Assembly: GCA_025769875.1 (NCBI GenBank)
Contig: JAGFNK010000626.1
Span: 1-29,175, forward strand
Source: Russula earlei
Taxonomy: Eukaryota > Basidiomycota > Agaricomycetes > Russulales > Russulaceae
Direction: 5' to 3'
DNA length: 29,175 bases
Shown: in pieces, positions 1 to 10,592 of the stretch
How positions within the stretch are numbered: the stretch's first letter is position 1
Layout of the letters: every line of letters starts with the position of its first letter
Program-made: the position numbers and the translations under genes
The notes under the pieces: model-generated
What the model was told of the DNA's origin: nothing
The model's database searches: none
What the model saw: only the letters and a program-made list of their open reading frames with translations

Positions 1-32
1 GCTCTTCTCCCCTCCTTCCTCCCTCCCCTACA

Positions 33-2356
33 ATGTCTCAACCTCTTAATAATACCAGTACCGGTATTGATGCTGCAGCACCGCAGGATCACCATATAGG
101 TGCGAGTCTGCTTCTTCATTATTCTCATACTCTCAACACCCTCTATAGATATCAATCCTCGCCCTCCCGACCCCGCAGACATGGATCCCGACGAGCAAGA
201 TCGGGTGCAGCAAGATCAAGCCCTGCTGGGGGAGTCCAACTTCTCCGATGGTTCTGGGCCTCTGTTCTCTATGTATCTTGATATGACTCTGGAGGAAGAT
301 ACGAAAATGGTGGAAAGTTGGAAAGGAGATGCTGACGGAATGCTCATCTTTGTGGGTATTCGCCCCACCTCCCGTGCTTTTGCCCATAGTAACGGAGAAA
401 CCGTAGACTGGTCTGTTTTTCCGCTGCCGTCGCGGCTTTGCTCGCAGTATCTATTCCGGACATTCGGCCAAGCTCACAGGACAACTCAGCTTTTTATCTT
501 GCACATATCTATCAGCAACTCTCCCAATCGCCGGTTTCCATCCCCGCCACCCTGAACGATCCCTCCGCACCATTTTCCGCGCCTACATCGGCCGTTTGGT
601 ATAACGGGCTCTGGCTCTTGAGCCTCGTCATCAGCCTTACCTGTGCCCTATTGGCGACATTGCTACAACAGTGGGCGCGTCGCTATCTGCGGGTCGCCTA
701 CCCACGGTTAAGCCCCTACAAGCGAGCACGTATTCGTGCGTTTTATGCGGACGGTGTCGACAAATTGCACGTTCCGTGGACGGTCGAAGCGCTCCCAGCG
801 TTACTCCACATATCCCTGTTCCTCTTTTTCGCCGGCCTTGGGGTGTTCTTGTTTGGCATCCACCTTACTCTCTTCAAAGTGGTGATGGCATGGATCGGGC
901 TATGCGTCGTTGTGTACGGATACATCACCTTCTTGCCGATCTTTCACAAGAACAGCCCCTACTCTGCACCGCTTTCTGCGACGGCCTCCTTTTGTCTCAC
1001 GGGCTTACGATATGGCTTCTTCCGACTTCTTGAAAGGTATCCCAACCTCAATCTCCCCATCTTTTGGAGGTATCGCGATCAAGGTGCAAGGACGAGCCAA
1101 TCCAAGAACTTCTTTTCGCACAGCATGCGCGAGACTGCAGAGAAATTCGCTCTCCAGCTAGGCCCTGATATTGACTATCGTTCGCTGTTGTGGGCGTTCA
1201 AGTCTTTGGATGAAGATAGGGAACTCGAGCAATTCTTTGAAGGCGTTCCTGGCCTCTGTGACTCGAAGGACGTACCAAACGTCCAGCAAGATTTCATCAG
1301 ACAGAACGAGAAGCCGCTATCAAAAGCGTTGATTGGGTTGATGGACCGTACCTTGTCATCTAACTTGGTTTCCGAGACTGTGAAGCGACGTCGGATGATC
1401 ATCTGCACTAAAGCCGTCGAGGCGACATCCCTTCTTGGACCTTGGTGGATCTTGCATCGGGTTCTCCTCGGTGATTGGCAAAAATTTCTGGGGATGCATC
1501 GAATTTGCGCATTACGTACAAAATCTGACCATCACCCACAAAGTCACGGCTTTCTACGCCAAATGTGTGGCCGCTGTCACCACGGCGAGCGTGCGAGAAC
1601 GCGATGAATCCTGGTTTCAGCTCGCAAGTGGCCAATTGAATGTCTCAAAATCATTCCTCAAGAGCTATCTCCCTCAGGAGGACAGTGTGCTGCTCGCTAA
1701 TGCTATATTCATCATTCGGCAGATCATTCAAACATTCTCTGGATCAGCGGAACATCACAGAAGGAATCTTTTTAACGCGTCGTCGAAGACCCTAGAATCA
1801 GTTTGCAAGTTCGATGCCCGAAAAAACCTCGCCAGAACTTCAGCACGAGTTCTGTAGCTTGTGGAATCAGCTTGTAGAGATCACGCAGACGAACTCACAC
1901 CCTCACAACATATACATGTCCGCCGAGGCACTCAAGCATCTTCGCAAGCCATACCTCTCGTTACATGCTGGCACCAACACATCTGATAAACCATCTACCG
2001 ACGATCCCGCCCAGTTATACCCCACCTGCAAAGATCTTAAACACGCTCCTTCCAAACCTGTCGCAGGATTGCAACTAGACGAGCCACCACCACCCGAGGC
2101 AGCAAACGCGCCTCCTACACCCGACATCGCGGCTATCCCTGGCTTGCCCCCTGCAATCCCGCCAATGCCTCCTGGCTCACATCGCTATCCTCCCTTACCA
2201 TTAGCTCTCCCCCCCCCTTTCCCAATGGCGACTCCATTCAACTCTTATTTGGGTGCTCATCCTCCAGAGGCTTCACCACCTTTTCCTACACCACAAATTC
2301 CGTCCCTTCCTAGCCGAAACGCATCCATAGCGACTACTGAACCTGACTCACAATAA
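33..2356 (+). CDS. DUF6535-domain membrane protein, copy A; frame broken at three homopolymers
   Basis: Function unknown; DUF6535 is a family seen mainly in Agaricomycetes. Proposed exons are 33-99, 149-351 and 407-2356, with 49- and 55-nt introns (GT-AG) whose phases agree. The family hallmark is split by intron 2: GPLFSMY, then DADGMLIF at the exon 2 end, TGLF at the exon 3 start, then SIPDIRPSSQDNSAFYL. Predicted membrane segments follow: LWLLSLVISLTCALLATLL, ISLFLFFAGLGVFLFGI and VVMAWIGLCVVVYGYITFL. A helical region (LDEDRELEQFF, ERDESWFQLASGQL) and a Pro-rich tail ending at 2356 complete it. Exon 3 changes frame three times, each explained by one extra base: T5 at 416-420, G4 at 1490-1493 and A6 at 1821-1826. 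Allowing for these, the product would be about 738 aa. It is therefore either a young pseudogene or an intact gene carrying assembly errors. The window starts only 32 bp upstream, so the promoter is not visible. Confidence 0.75.
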
Positions 2357-2880
2357 TGTAGAGTGACTTCGCCCCCTAGGTTGCGCAAGGGAGGGACATG
2401 GAAGCACCGTCGGCGCCGACTTCCCATCAGCTTTTCCCAGCTTGCAGTGTCATAATATACCCCGTAGTTCCTTTGATCCATTGGAGGAACATACTCACTC
2501 GCCACACATATACCGTAAGAATGCGTGTCGAAGGAACCAATTCCTATTCCATGCTTATCACAATAGTCGGATATTCTCTTCTATGCCTTCTCGTTCCTCC
2601 GATCGAAGTTTTGCGTTGTGATCTTCGGAGTTTTAGGGTTTCGAAGCGCGTTGAAGTTAGCGTCGTAGTATAGTCATTCCCCTTGATCGAGCGTGTCACC
2701 CAGGAGTGTCAACTCCACCTGATTACCCACTCCCCATGCCCACTGCCTCATTGTCTTCCGATATACCCTCCAACGTCGAGGTAGACAGACTCATGATCGA
2801 CATTTCAAACCAAATTCTCACATCTAGCTTTGGTCCTTTGGTGATTTTGTCACTATTGTAAAGCATGTGCGTGCTGTCGT
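2357..2880. other. 3' flank of DUF6535 copy A, shared with copy B
   Basis: No gene recognised. The stretch is clearly homologous to 10593-11123 downstream of the copy B pseudogene, apart from small indels. It is best read as 3' UTR plus duplicated intergenic DNA. Confidence 0.6.
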
Positions 2881-3290
2881 GACGCTCGACCAAGCGACCC
2901 CAACAACGCCAAAGAAAAGGACATGCCTTACCTACCTACTTCTGGATGGAGTCATATGGAGATGACATCCGGGTGGGCGCGGTTCCCGAGGAACCGACTG
3001 CAACGCTGCAGGCTGGGTTATGAGGAGCGCCTTTCGTCTTCCCACCGCTGGGAGTCGCCTGTATAAATACGTCCTTGACAAGTGGCAAGTTTCCCGGTAA
3101 TAAAGTCCATTCCGGTGAATAAACAAGTGCCACAGACAAATCCCGTTGTCTTAAAAGAGAATCGATTGTCCTTCCTGTCGGAACCAGTGGTTTCGACCGG
3201 AAGGACGTGGTCTCAAAGGCAACTAACGGTGCCACATGGCGTCCCAGGAACGGGAGCCGTCCATTCGTATGAGGTTGCTCGTAACGAAAG
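2881..3290. mobile_element. copy-A-only 410-bp insertion, solo-LTR-like
   Basis: Copy B passes directly from GTGCTGTCG to GAATGGAGCC (about 11128-11140), whereas copy A has about 410 bp between these points. The segment contains TATAAATA at about 3062-3069, followed 30-55 bp later by AATAAA-like signals (about 3100 and 3117), the order expected within an LTR. No coding sequence is recognisable. Clean TG...CA termini and a target-site duplication could not be shown, so a deletion from copy B is an alternative. Confidence 0.3.
3169..3205. repeat. imperfect inverted repeat (17-bp arms, 3-nt loop)
   Basis: Arms 3169-3185 and 3189-3205 pair at 15 of 17 positions around AGT. It lies in the copy-A-only insertion and may be part of a mobile sequence. 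Confidence 0.6.
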
Positions 3291-3671
3291 TCTAATGGAG
3301 CCTGGATGAATGGCCCGGGACGCCTAACTTTTGAACATGCCGTCGCGTTGATATTAGAAGCCCTTCAGAGAAACATTTCGTTCTACTTTTGAACTACTGA
3401 GACCTTTCCGGGTCAAAGAACCACTATACACATCAGATCCCGACATCAGATACCGCGGGCGAATACTGAAATTGAGTAAGCACGGGTTTACATTCAATAT
3501 CAACCAGTAATTTACATGACCGAAGCGTAGTGATGCGCAAGACGGCCTCATCGCGTGCGAACTCGATGTAATATTTATGGAGTTCTGCAAAATTCGCAGA
3601 ACGTCGAGGAGAGAGTCTGTCGTTGCAGTTCCCAATCCAACCAGCCGTCTGGGAGCAGTCGCCCAGCATAA

Positions 3672-4274
3672 TCAGGGACCGGAGATGCGGTGGGTGCCCC
3701 GAGCCACGGTCAGGCGATGATGGCGGTGACGCCCCTTCATTGGTGCGAACGAGGTCCGGGTCATCGTGAGGAACGTCGCGTTCGTCCGATGCCGTACAGT
3801 CTGATGATATCGTTCGGGGGTTCGAAATAAAAGTCGCCGGCGGAGCGACGAGGGACGACGTGGGTGCCGAAGGCGAGGCTGAGCGGATACAGAGATCAAT
3901 GTTGCAACTGCAGCAAAGAACAAACCAGTCTATGAGGTGTAAGGATATAAAGAGTAGAGAAGGACATTTCGGCTCACGAAAACTAGGATGCCGTCCGCGT
4001 CCCCTTTCCAACTGTTTTCCATCTCCTTGTCTTGTTCGGTAGTCATCTCCACATACATAGAGAAGAGAGGACCGGCGCCATCTACAAAACTAGATGCACC
4101 TTGGGATGCATCATTTGACCTGGCCGAGGGGGATAACCGTGGCCACCTGTCCACTGATAAGAAAAAAAAAAAGATGAAATGCAGGAGCATGGATACCATA
4201 GGTTGCGGGTATTCCTTCCACATGAGCAGAAACACCCCCCAAATTTATAGTACTTTGGGGTCGGCGTGAGACAT
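3672..4274 (-). pseudogene. remnant of DUF6535(-) gene, copy A, with 2.1-kb internal deletion
   Basis: This is homologous to both ends of the copy B gene at 11523-14217 but lacks the middle. It starts at an ATG at 4274 (MSHADP) and soon meets a stop because of a short indel relative to copy B. The GPLFSMY...DADGILVF exon and the following intron are still recognisable (about 3905-4100). At about 3878 the sequence jumps from the start of exon 2 (ISVS) into the Ser/Pro-rich tail. The missing part corresponds to about 11729-13818 of copy B and includes all membrane segments. Downstream, the tail frame stays open to 3433 in copy A, further than in copy B, because copy A has GG where copy B has G (CCACGGTCAGG against CCACGTCAGG). 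It is almost certainly non-functional. Confidence 0.85.
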
Positions 4275-4971
4275 GATAAGAGAGATCACGATACGACGAT
4301 ACGATTGATTGTTCAAACGCGTGTTGTTTGATTTGATTTTGATTCCCTCTCATGGTTGGTATAGCATCCGACCCACGGGGCCCGCCGAGGATGCCAAATA
4401 CTGTCAACAGCTCATAAACAACAGATTCTCTGGAGTCACCAGGCGAAGCCCTTTCGGGTATGGTATATGCCGAGAGGTCACCATATACTCAGAACGATCG
4501 GTTAGCCATCGGAGCCAAACATATGACATAGATGGATGAAGCGTAGTCAAAGGGTCATTGAGGGCCTTTGAGGCAGTGTCCAGACGGGAGGATCATCATG
4601 ATGGCGAGCGATTGTCCATCCATAGATCGACAAGGCCATGCGTAATTGCGTACAGGCATGAAAATTCTGAAACTTAGATGAACGATGGTGAGAGTCTCCA
4701 CGATGGAACGACGATGACGATGGATGTGTCAAGAGTCGTGTTGGATACAAGGGAATCGTGACGTTAATTATCATGCTGAATCATTGCGCCTGTCCCCGCT
4801 CGCCGATCTTCTCCATATTGCTTGTGGATCTTTCCCATCAGCTGTCGACAACCCGCCTCATTAGCCAGGTGTAGGCAGCGTGTAGAAGCCAACGTTCATG
4901 CCATCGACCAACGTCCAACTTGGAAATCGCATCGAAGGTCTTCAATTCTGATGTAGTCATAAGCATGTTCG
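4275..4971. other. intergenic, with about 350-400 bp absent from copy B
   Basis: Both ends match copy B (about 14218-14330 and 14405-14575). The middle, about 4390-4790, has no counterpart there. No gene, membrane motif or repeat structure was recognised in it. The right end (about 4800-4971) is again nearly identical to copy B. Confidence 0.5.
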
Positions 4972-5169
4972 TGTTGGAAGTGCAGCCGCTTAGTGCCGCG
5001 CGAACGGACAACCCGGACCGTACGTGCGAATAGTTATCGCTCGTTTTCAAGACTGAGGTCAGTAGTACACATTCTTCACATTCCTTAAAAGCTAATACTG
5101 TACATAGCTACATTTCTATAGGTTAGATAATTTACACACAAGACTGAGCTACATTTCTATAGCTCCAAC
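4972..5169. mobile_element. MITE-like element with short TIRs
   Basis: A 198-bp insertion with inverted termini TGTTGGA (4972-4978) and TCCAACA (5163-5169). It is flanked by GTTCG (4967-4971) and GTTCC (5170-5174), consistent with a 5-bp target duplication carrying one mismatch. Copy B shows the empty site, GCATGTTCGACCCAGAAG at about 14564-14581. It has no coding capacity. Internally, AGCTACATTTCTATAG occurs twice. A diverged relative lies at 8098-8243. Confidence 0.7.
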
Positions 5170-5343
5170 AGTTCCACCCAGAAGCCACTCAGGAGAGAGA
5201 AAGAGCTTCCCCGACGCCCTACCGGTAGCCTTGACGCAGGGGTTTTAGTCACCCACCCAGACCTGAATAGAGGGCGAAGAGTCCCCGATTGTGTAATCAC
5301 ATGATCATTTCACCACACGAATACACAGAAATGGATGAATGTA

Positions 5344-5359
5344 TTGAAATATATTTCAA
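5344..5359. repeat. perfect 16-bp palindrome TTGAAATATATTTCAA
   Basis: The sequence equals its own reverse complement. It lies about 190 bp upstream of the kinase start in the copy-A-only segment and could be a dimeric regulator site or part of an inserted element. Confidence 0.7.
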
Positions 5360-5360
5360 A

Positions 5361-5401
5361 GACCGACCAATTGGCGGCGCCGACGAGCCAATTGATCGGT
5401 C
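5361..5401. repeat. inverted repeat, 15-bp arms, 11-nt loop
   Basis: Arms 5361-5375 and 5387-5401 match at 14 of 15 positions (GACCGACCAATTGGC against its inverted partner). It directly follows the perfect palindrome at 5344-5359. Confidence 0.7.
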
Positions 5402-5470
5402 GCCGACCACGCTGCGAAAAGTCGTCGACCATCGACCGTCGACAAGTTTCCGCCGAATGAGTGGTCCATT

Positions 5471-5477
5471 TATAAAT
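5471..5477 (+). promoter_or_regulatory. TATA box of kinase copy A
   Basis: TATAAAT lies 55 bp before the proposed ATG at 5532, followed by a C/T-rich leader. It is absent from the copy B gene. Confidence 0.45.
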
Positions 5478-5531
5478 GCATTCCCATCCACCCCAATCCC
5501 TTTGTCCCTTTACTCCCCTCTACCAACCTTC

Positions 5532-6882
5532 ATGTCTGCGCTGATGATTGAAGAAACATACGCCGGAACCGATGTCGGCAGCTTATGCAATAGCGAGCTA
5601 TGGTGGCGGGATCATTATGACGATCTACACGCCCGCGGGTACAAGCTCGGGCCTTGGTATCGTCGCCACTGGCGGCTATCTTCCCGGAAGAGTTCAGATG
5701 AAGACTTTCTCAACACCGACGATGATCAGGCTACCACTGTGGGTATTCTCTGTTTGCTTCTTCTGGCATGGCACCAATAACGTCACGTAGTTGCCAGCTA
5801 TGTCCCATGCCGTGCGCATAGAAGACGGCCGACAAGTCATGCTCAAAAAGGTTTTCTCTCAAGAGCGCCCAAATGAACTACCAATCGCCCAACTGTTCTC
5901 TTCACCGGGGCTCAAGGACGACCCTAAGAATCATTGCATTCCCTTGCTCGATCTTGTCGACTTGTCCCACAACGCCAATCTCGATGCCGGGAAATTCATG
6001 GTGATCCCTTTTCTTCGACCTTTCGACAATCCCCCTTTTCAAACATATGGAGAATTCGTAGCCTTCTTTATGCAGATCAGCGAGGTTGGTCATCAAGGAT
6101 AACTTACTGGCGATCTCTCACAGATTCGGATTCTGATCAGGGCCTCAAATTCATGCATGAGCAAAATGTTGCCCATGGGTGAGTGTGGTGTCTGAGATGC
6201 AGAAGCGAATCCAGACTCAAAGCTTTTGTAGTGACTGCACAGTGAATAACATCATGTTCGATCCGTCTGGAATGTACCCGGATCATCCAGTGCGACGAGA
6301 TTGGAGAGCCAAGCGATACAGCCGAACCGAGCGGCCACCCCGCTATTACTTCGTCGACTTTGGCTTGTTTCATCAGTATTCCTCGCGGAACGTGTTGGAG
6401 GAACAGCCACGTGGCGATGATATGTCCTCACCTCCTGAACATAAGCGCGGAGGGCTGTGCAACCCATTTCGCACCGACATCTACCACCTTGGCAGTTTTG
6501 TTCGCGATAGCTTTTTGAAGGTATGACGAACGTTCTGCCCGCTTTGTACGTGTCTGATGTGATATTATAGAAGTATAATGGCTTCGAATTCATGGGAGGC
6601 CTAGTTTGTGCGATGACGGACGAGAATCCGGCAAGGCGTCCTAGGATCGAAGACGTTATCGAGAGGTTTGAAAGCATTTGCAGCTCATTGAGTGCAGTCA
6701 TGTTACGCTCTCCGATCACGTCGAAAAACGACCACACAGTATGCATCGTGTATCGGCATTTGAGACAGCTGACACGTACGATTGCGTATGTTATTCACAG
6801 GAGGCCTGCGATCCCACTGCCTGGTGGATTGCGGATGCAGGATATACGACTGCATAGTTCTCCGAGAGTGTTGTATCATTGA
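5532..6882 (+). CDS. protein kinase-like protein, copy A (catalytic residues intact)
   Basis: The model has five exons: 5532-5738, 5791-6084, 6141-6178 (only 38 nt), 6232-6520 and 6571-6882. All introns are GT-AG, 50-56 nt, with matching phases, giving 379 aa. Kinase landmarks: VMLKK (Lys88 as the ATP-anchoring Lys), Glu98 as candidate helix-C Glu, HGDCTVNN (Asp181 catalytic base, Asn186), DFG (222-224), PPE (247-249), TDIYHLG (Asp262) and a RRPRIEDV segment typical of the C-lobe end. HGD replaces HRD and no glycine-rich loop is evident, so it is an atypical, small fungal kinase-like protein; substrate unknown. It is nearly identical to 15236-16510 but has 19 extra in-frame residues (57 nt) in exon 1. 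No signal peptide or membrane span was seen, so it is probably cytosolic. A non-catalytic role cannot be excluded. Confidence 0.82.
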
Positions 6883-7544
6883 CACTCGATGCAACTTGAT
6901 ATCGATACCTTCTACGTAGATAATATATTGGGTTCGAAAGTGATGCTTCAGGTTCCGCCCATGCTACCGACGTTTGTGTACTCTTGGATGTTGTAGAACA
7001 GTCCGAGCCCGCTTTCTAATTGTCTATTGTCTTGTGTCTTTGCCGTCCAACTGCAGGTACACCGGAAGAGAGGGGTGAAAACAAGGATAAATTCTACTTG
7101 CGAAAGCTGATTTGGCCCTATTGATTCAGGTGGGATATGCACGCGGGATATATGTCAAGGCGAGGTGTCAAGAATAGTGGGAAAGAGCTGGCCGTCTTTC
7201 GATGGCGGAACGGCTGACAAATTGAACGCCTCGTGGTTGTCCCTGACATTCGAACGCGGGTACGAGCGCAATGATTTTCCATGCGTCGCGACATGCTCCG
7301 GACCATATTCTAAGTCAAGACGAATGACCCATGCTCGGCAGTTCCAAAATAGAGGAACTCTCACCACAAGCAATTTAGTCATAGACCATACCACTCCCAA
7401 AGCTATGCGTTCATGCGAACCCAGTTACCACTTGTTCGTACATCAGCCAGGGCACAGAGCGGAGCAAGCGCGCCGTCCTCCGCCTCGCAATTCCGCAGGT
7501 GGACTTCCATGGCTTGAGTGGGGCCGGCGATAAGAAGTGCCATC
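6883..7544. other. conserved intergenic block shared by both copies
   Basis: Nearly collinear and highly similar to 16511-17173. Both strands hold medium open frames (for example 7155-7400 on the minus strand, starting only at TTG) but none has recognisable motifs or a convincing ATG. It is probably convergent 3' UTR sequence between the kinase and the F-box gene. Confidence 0.5.
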
Positions 7545-8015
7545 AATCCAGGTGTCATGTCAAGGCCACATGATTCCTCTCCCTTCCTGACTTCTCCCTT
7601 TAAATCGATCAAGCGACCTTTCGAAGGCGGTGACGCCAACGAACCCTGTGGCGGCCTAGATGATACATTCCTTTCCCCTGCATCGATAGGTCGAGTCAGG
7701 TTGGGTTCGGAAGCGGTAGTGGGTCCTAGTCCTGTGCTGAGAGCCTGCCTTCAACAACGTATACCCTCTCCAGAGATCGAAGGACACGCTCAGCGGTGTC
7801 TCGAGGCGCGCACGCAGACGGGAGTACGTCAGCCGTGCCGGGATATAACCACAGCACTTCTACGCTTGGCAATCGCACCAAGAGCTGGTGCTAATATCCA
7901 TCAGCTACATCGATGTGCGTAGGGTCACCCTCCACGAGGACACTCCGCACGCACGCCGCGTCAAGATCGTCGCACAGAAGATGCAAACGGTAGAAAGGGC
8001 TCATCAGCTCGATGG
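7545..8015 (-). pseudogene. 3' stump of F-box gene, copy A
   Basis: Matches the C-terminal coding part of the copy B F-box gene (17174-17655), including SPFYRLHLLCDDLDAACV and VLVEGDP. Homology stops abruptly at 8015 (17655 in copy B), so the F-box itself and most of the protein are missing. An 11-nt deletion near 7730 and an extra base at the old stop codon further disrupt the frame. The truncation marks the edge of the tandem duplication. Confidence 0.85.
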
Positions 8016-8383
8016 AAGACGAGAATTTGTGTGGATGCTCCACGAGTGGTGGAGGCAGTGGCTGATAAGACAAAGTGAACAGCTGAACAACAAGCAATGC
8101 CGTGGCGTGCAGCCACTAGGTGGCGTGTGAACGGACAAACCCGAACCGTACGTGTAAATAATTCGAATCACTGTACCACACTCGTCTATCGTTCTCTTTA
8201 AAACTAATACTGTACATAGTCACGCTCCTTACAGGCTTCAACAGTACCCTGGTTTGATTTGGGAGTCTCTGTGACGGTGCGACGGGGAGTAGGATAGCAT
8301 TGCCTTTCGTCGCATCGCCACTACGTCATTTCGGCGTCAATTGAAATATCCTCGCTACTCTTCTTTTCTTTCCATCCCCTCCA
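8016..8383. other. junction region between copy A and copy B
   Basis: Unique sequence between the F-box stump and the start of the copy B DUF6535 pseudogene, holding the MITE relative. Otherwise it should be the upstream region of the duplicated DUF6535(+) gene; a C/T-rich leader lies at about 8350-8382. Confidence 0.45.
8098..8243. mobile_element. diverged relative of the 4972-5169 MITE-like element
   Basis: Shares GTGCAGCC, GAACGGACAA, CCGTACGTG and CTAATACTGTACATAG in the same order with 4972-5169. It ends in TTCAACAGTACC, against TCCAACAGTTCC there. The terminal repeats are degraded and no target duplication is visible, so the boundaries are approximate. It lies between the duplication breakpoint and the copy B unit. 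Confidence 0.5.
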
Positions 8384-10592
8384 ATGTCCGGTATTGACGC
8401 TGCAGCACCACAGGATCACCATATAGGTACGAGTCTGCTTCTTCATTTTAACTCGCATTCTCATACCGTCAACACCCTCTATAGATATCGATCCTCGCCC
8501 TCCGGACCCGCAGACATGGATCCCGTCGAGTAAGATCAGGCTCAGCAAGATCAAGCCCTGCCTGGGGAGTCCAACTTCTCCGACAGTTCTGGGCTTCTGT
8601 TCTCTATGTATCCCGATGGGACTTTGGAGGAAGATACGAAAATGGTGGAAAGTTGGAAAGGAGATGCTGACGGAATGCTTATATTTGTGGGTATTCGCCC
8701 CACCTCCCGTGCTTTTGCCCATAGTAGCGTAGAAACCGTACACTGTTCTGTTTTCCGCTGCCGTCGCGGCTTTGCTCGACTCAGGACATTCGACCAAGCT
8801 CACAGGACAACTCAGCGTTTTATCTTGCACATATCTATCAGCAACTCTCCCAATCGCCAGTTTCCATTCCCACCAACCTGAACGAACCCTCCGCACCATT
8901 TTCTGCGCCTACATCGGCCGTTTGGTATAACGGGCTCTGGCTCTTGAGCCTCGTCATCAGCCTTACCTGTCCCCTATTGGCGACATTCCTACAACAGTGG
9001 GCGCGTCGCTATCTGCGGGTCGCCTACCCACGGTTAAGCCCCTACAAGCGAGCACGTATTCGTGCGTCTCATGCGGACGGTGTCGACAACTTGCACGTTC
9101 CGTGGACGGTCGAAGCGCTCTCAGTGTTACTCCACATATCCCTGTTCCTCTTTTTCGCCGGCCTTGGGGTGTTCTTGTTTGGCATCCACCTTACAGTGGT
9201 GATGGCATGGATTGGGCTATGCGTCGTTGTGTACGGATACATCACCTTGCCGATCTTTCACAAGAACAGCCCCTACTCTGCACCGCTTTCTGCGACGGCC
9301 TCTTTTTGTCTCACGGGTCTACGATATGGCTTCTTCCGATTTCTCGAAAGGTATCCCAACCTCAATCTCCCCATCTTTTGGAGGTATCGCGATCAAGGTG
9401 CAAGGACGAGCCAACCCGAGAACTTCTTTTCGCAGAGCATGCGCGAGACTGCAGAGAAATGATATTGACTATAGTTCGCTGTTGTGGACTTTCAAGCCTT
9501 TGGATGAAGATAGGGAACTCGAGCAATTCTTTGAAGGCGTTCCTGGTCTCTGTGGCTCGAAGGCCGTACCAAACTCCCAGCAAGATTTCATCGAGAAGCC
9601 GCTATCAAACGCGTTGATTGGGTTGATGGACCGTACCTTGTCATCTAACCTCGTTTCCGAGATTGTGAAGCGACGTCGGATGATCATCTGCACTAGAGCC
9701 GTCGAAGCGACATCCCTTCTTGGACCTTGGTGGATCTTGCATCGAATTTGCGCTTTACGTACAAATTCTGACCATCACCCACAATGTCACCGCTTTCTAC
9801 GCCAAATCTGTGGCTGCTGTCACCACGGCGAGCGTGCGAGAACGCGATGAATCCTGGTTTCAGCTCGCGAGTGGCCAATTGAATGTCTCAAAATCATTCC
9901 TCAAGAGCTATCTCCCTCAGGAGGACAGTGTGCTGTTCGCTAATGGTATTTTCATCATTCGGCAGATCATTTAAACATTCTTTGGATCAGCGGAACATCA
10001 CAGAAAGAATCTGTTTAACGCGTCGTCGAAGACCCTAGAATCAGTTTGCAAGTTCGATGCCCGAAAAGCCTCGCCAGAACTTCAGCACGAGTTCTGTAGC
10101 TTGTAGAATCAGCTTGAAGAGATCACGCAGACGAACTCACACCCTCACAACATATACATGTCCGCCGAGGCACTCAAGCATCTTCGCAAGCCATACCTCT
10201 CGTTGCATGCTGGCACCAACACATCTGAGAAACCATCTACCGACGATCACGCACAGTTATACCCCACCTGCAAAGATCTTAAACACGCTCCTTCCAAACC
10301 TGTCGCAGGATTGCAACTAGACGAGCCACCACCCGAGGCAGCGAACGCGCCTCCTACACCCGACATCGCGGCTATCCCTGGCTTGCCCCCTGCAATCCCG
10401 CCAATGCCTCCCGGCTCACATCGCTATCCTCCCTTACCATTAGCTCTGCCCCCCCCTTTCCCAATGGCGACTCCATTCAACTCTTATTGGGTGCTTATCC
10501 TTCAGATGCTTCACCGCTTTTCCCTACTCCACAAACCCCCCCCCCCTCCTAGCCGAAACGCATCTATAGCGATTAGCGACCACGGAACCTGA
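8384..10592 (+). pseudogene. DUF6535 pseudogene, copy B
   Basis: Collinear with the copy A gene at 33-2356. The start (MSGIDAAAPQDHHI) and both splice junctions are preserved, but many lesions accumulate. One base is lost around 8500, which breaks the exon 1/2 frame. A CAA-to-TAA stop lies right after the second exon's ATG (about 8528). An 8-nt deletion near 8780, a 20-nt deletion at 9460 and a 42-nt deletion at 9744 (between two TGCATCG repeats) follow. A TGG-to-TAG stop lies at about 10104 and a TAA at about 9973. The T run that is 5 nt in copy A is 4 nt here, the in-frame length. Membrane segments such as HISLFLFFAGLGVFLFGI are still readable. Unlike copy A, this cannot be explained by homopolymer errors. 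Confidence 0.88.

Larger units (their letters stand above)
5175..5531. promoter_or_regulatory. 5' region of kinase copy A with copy-specific insertion
   Basis: Compared with copy B, about 230 bp (about 5235-5465) are extra here. The insert carries two strong palindromes (5344-5359 and 5361-5401). It ends next to a TATA box that copy B lacks, where the same place reads ATTTAAATG. The CT-rich stretch at about 5478-5530 directly before the ATG is typical of fungal 5' leaders. Confidence 0.5.
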
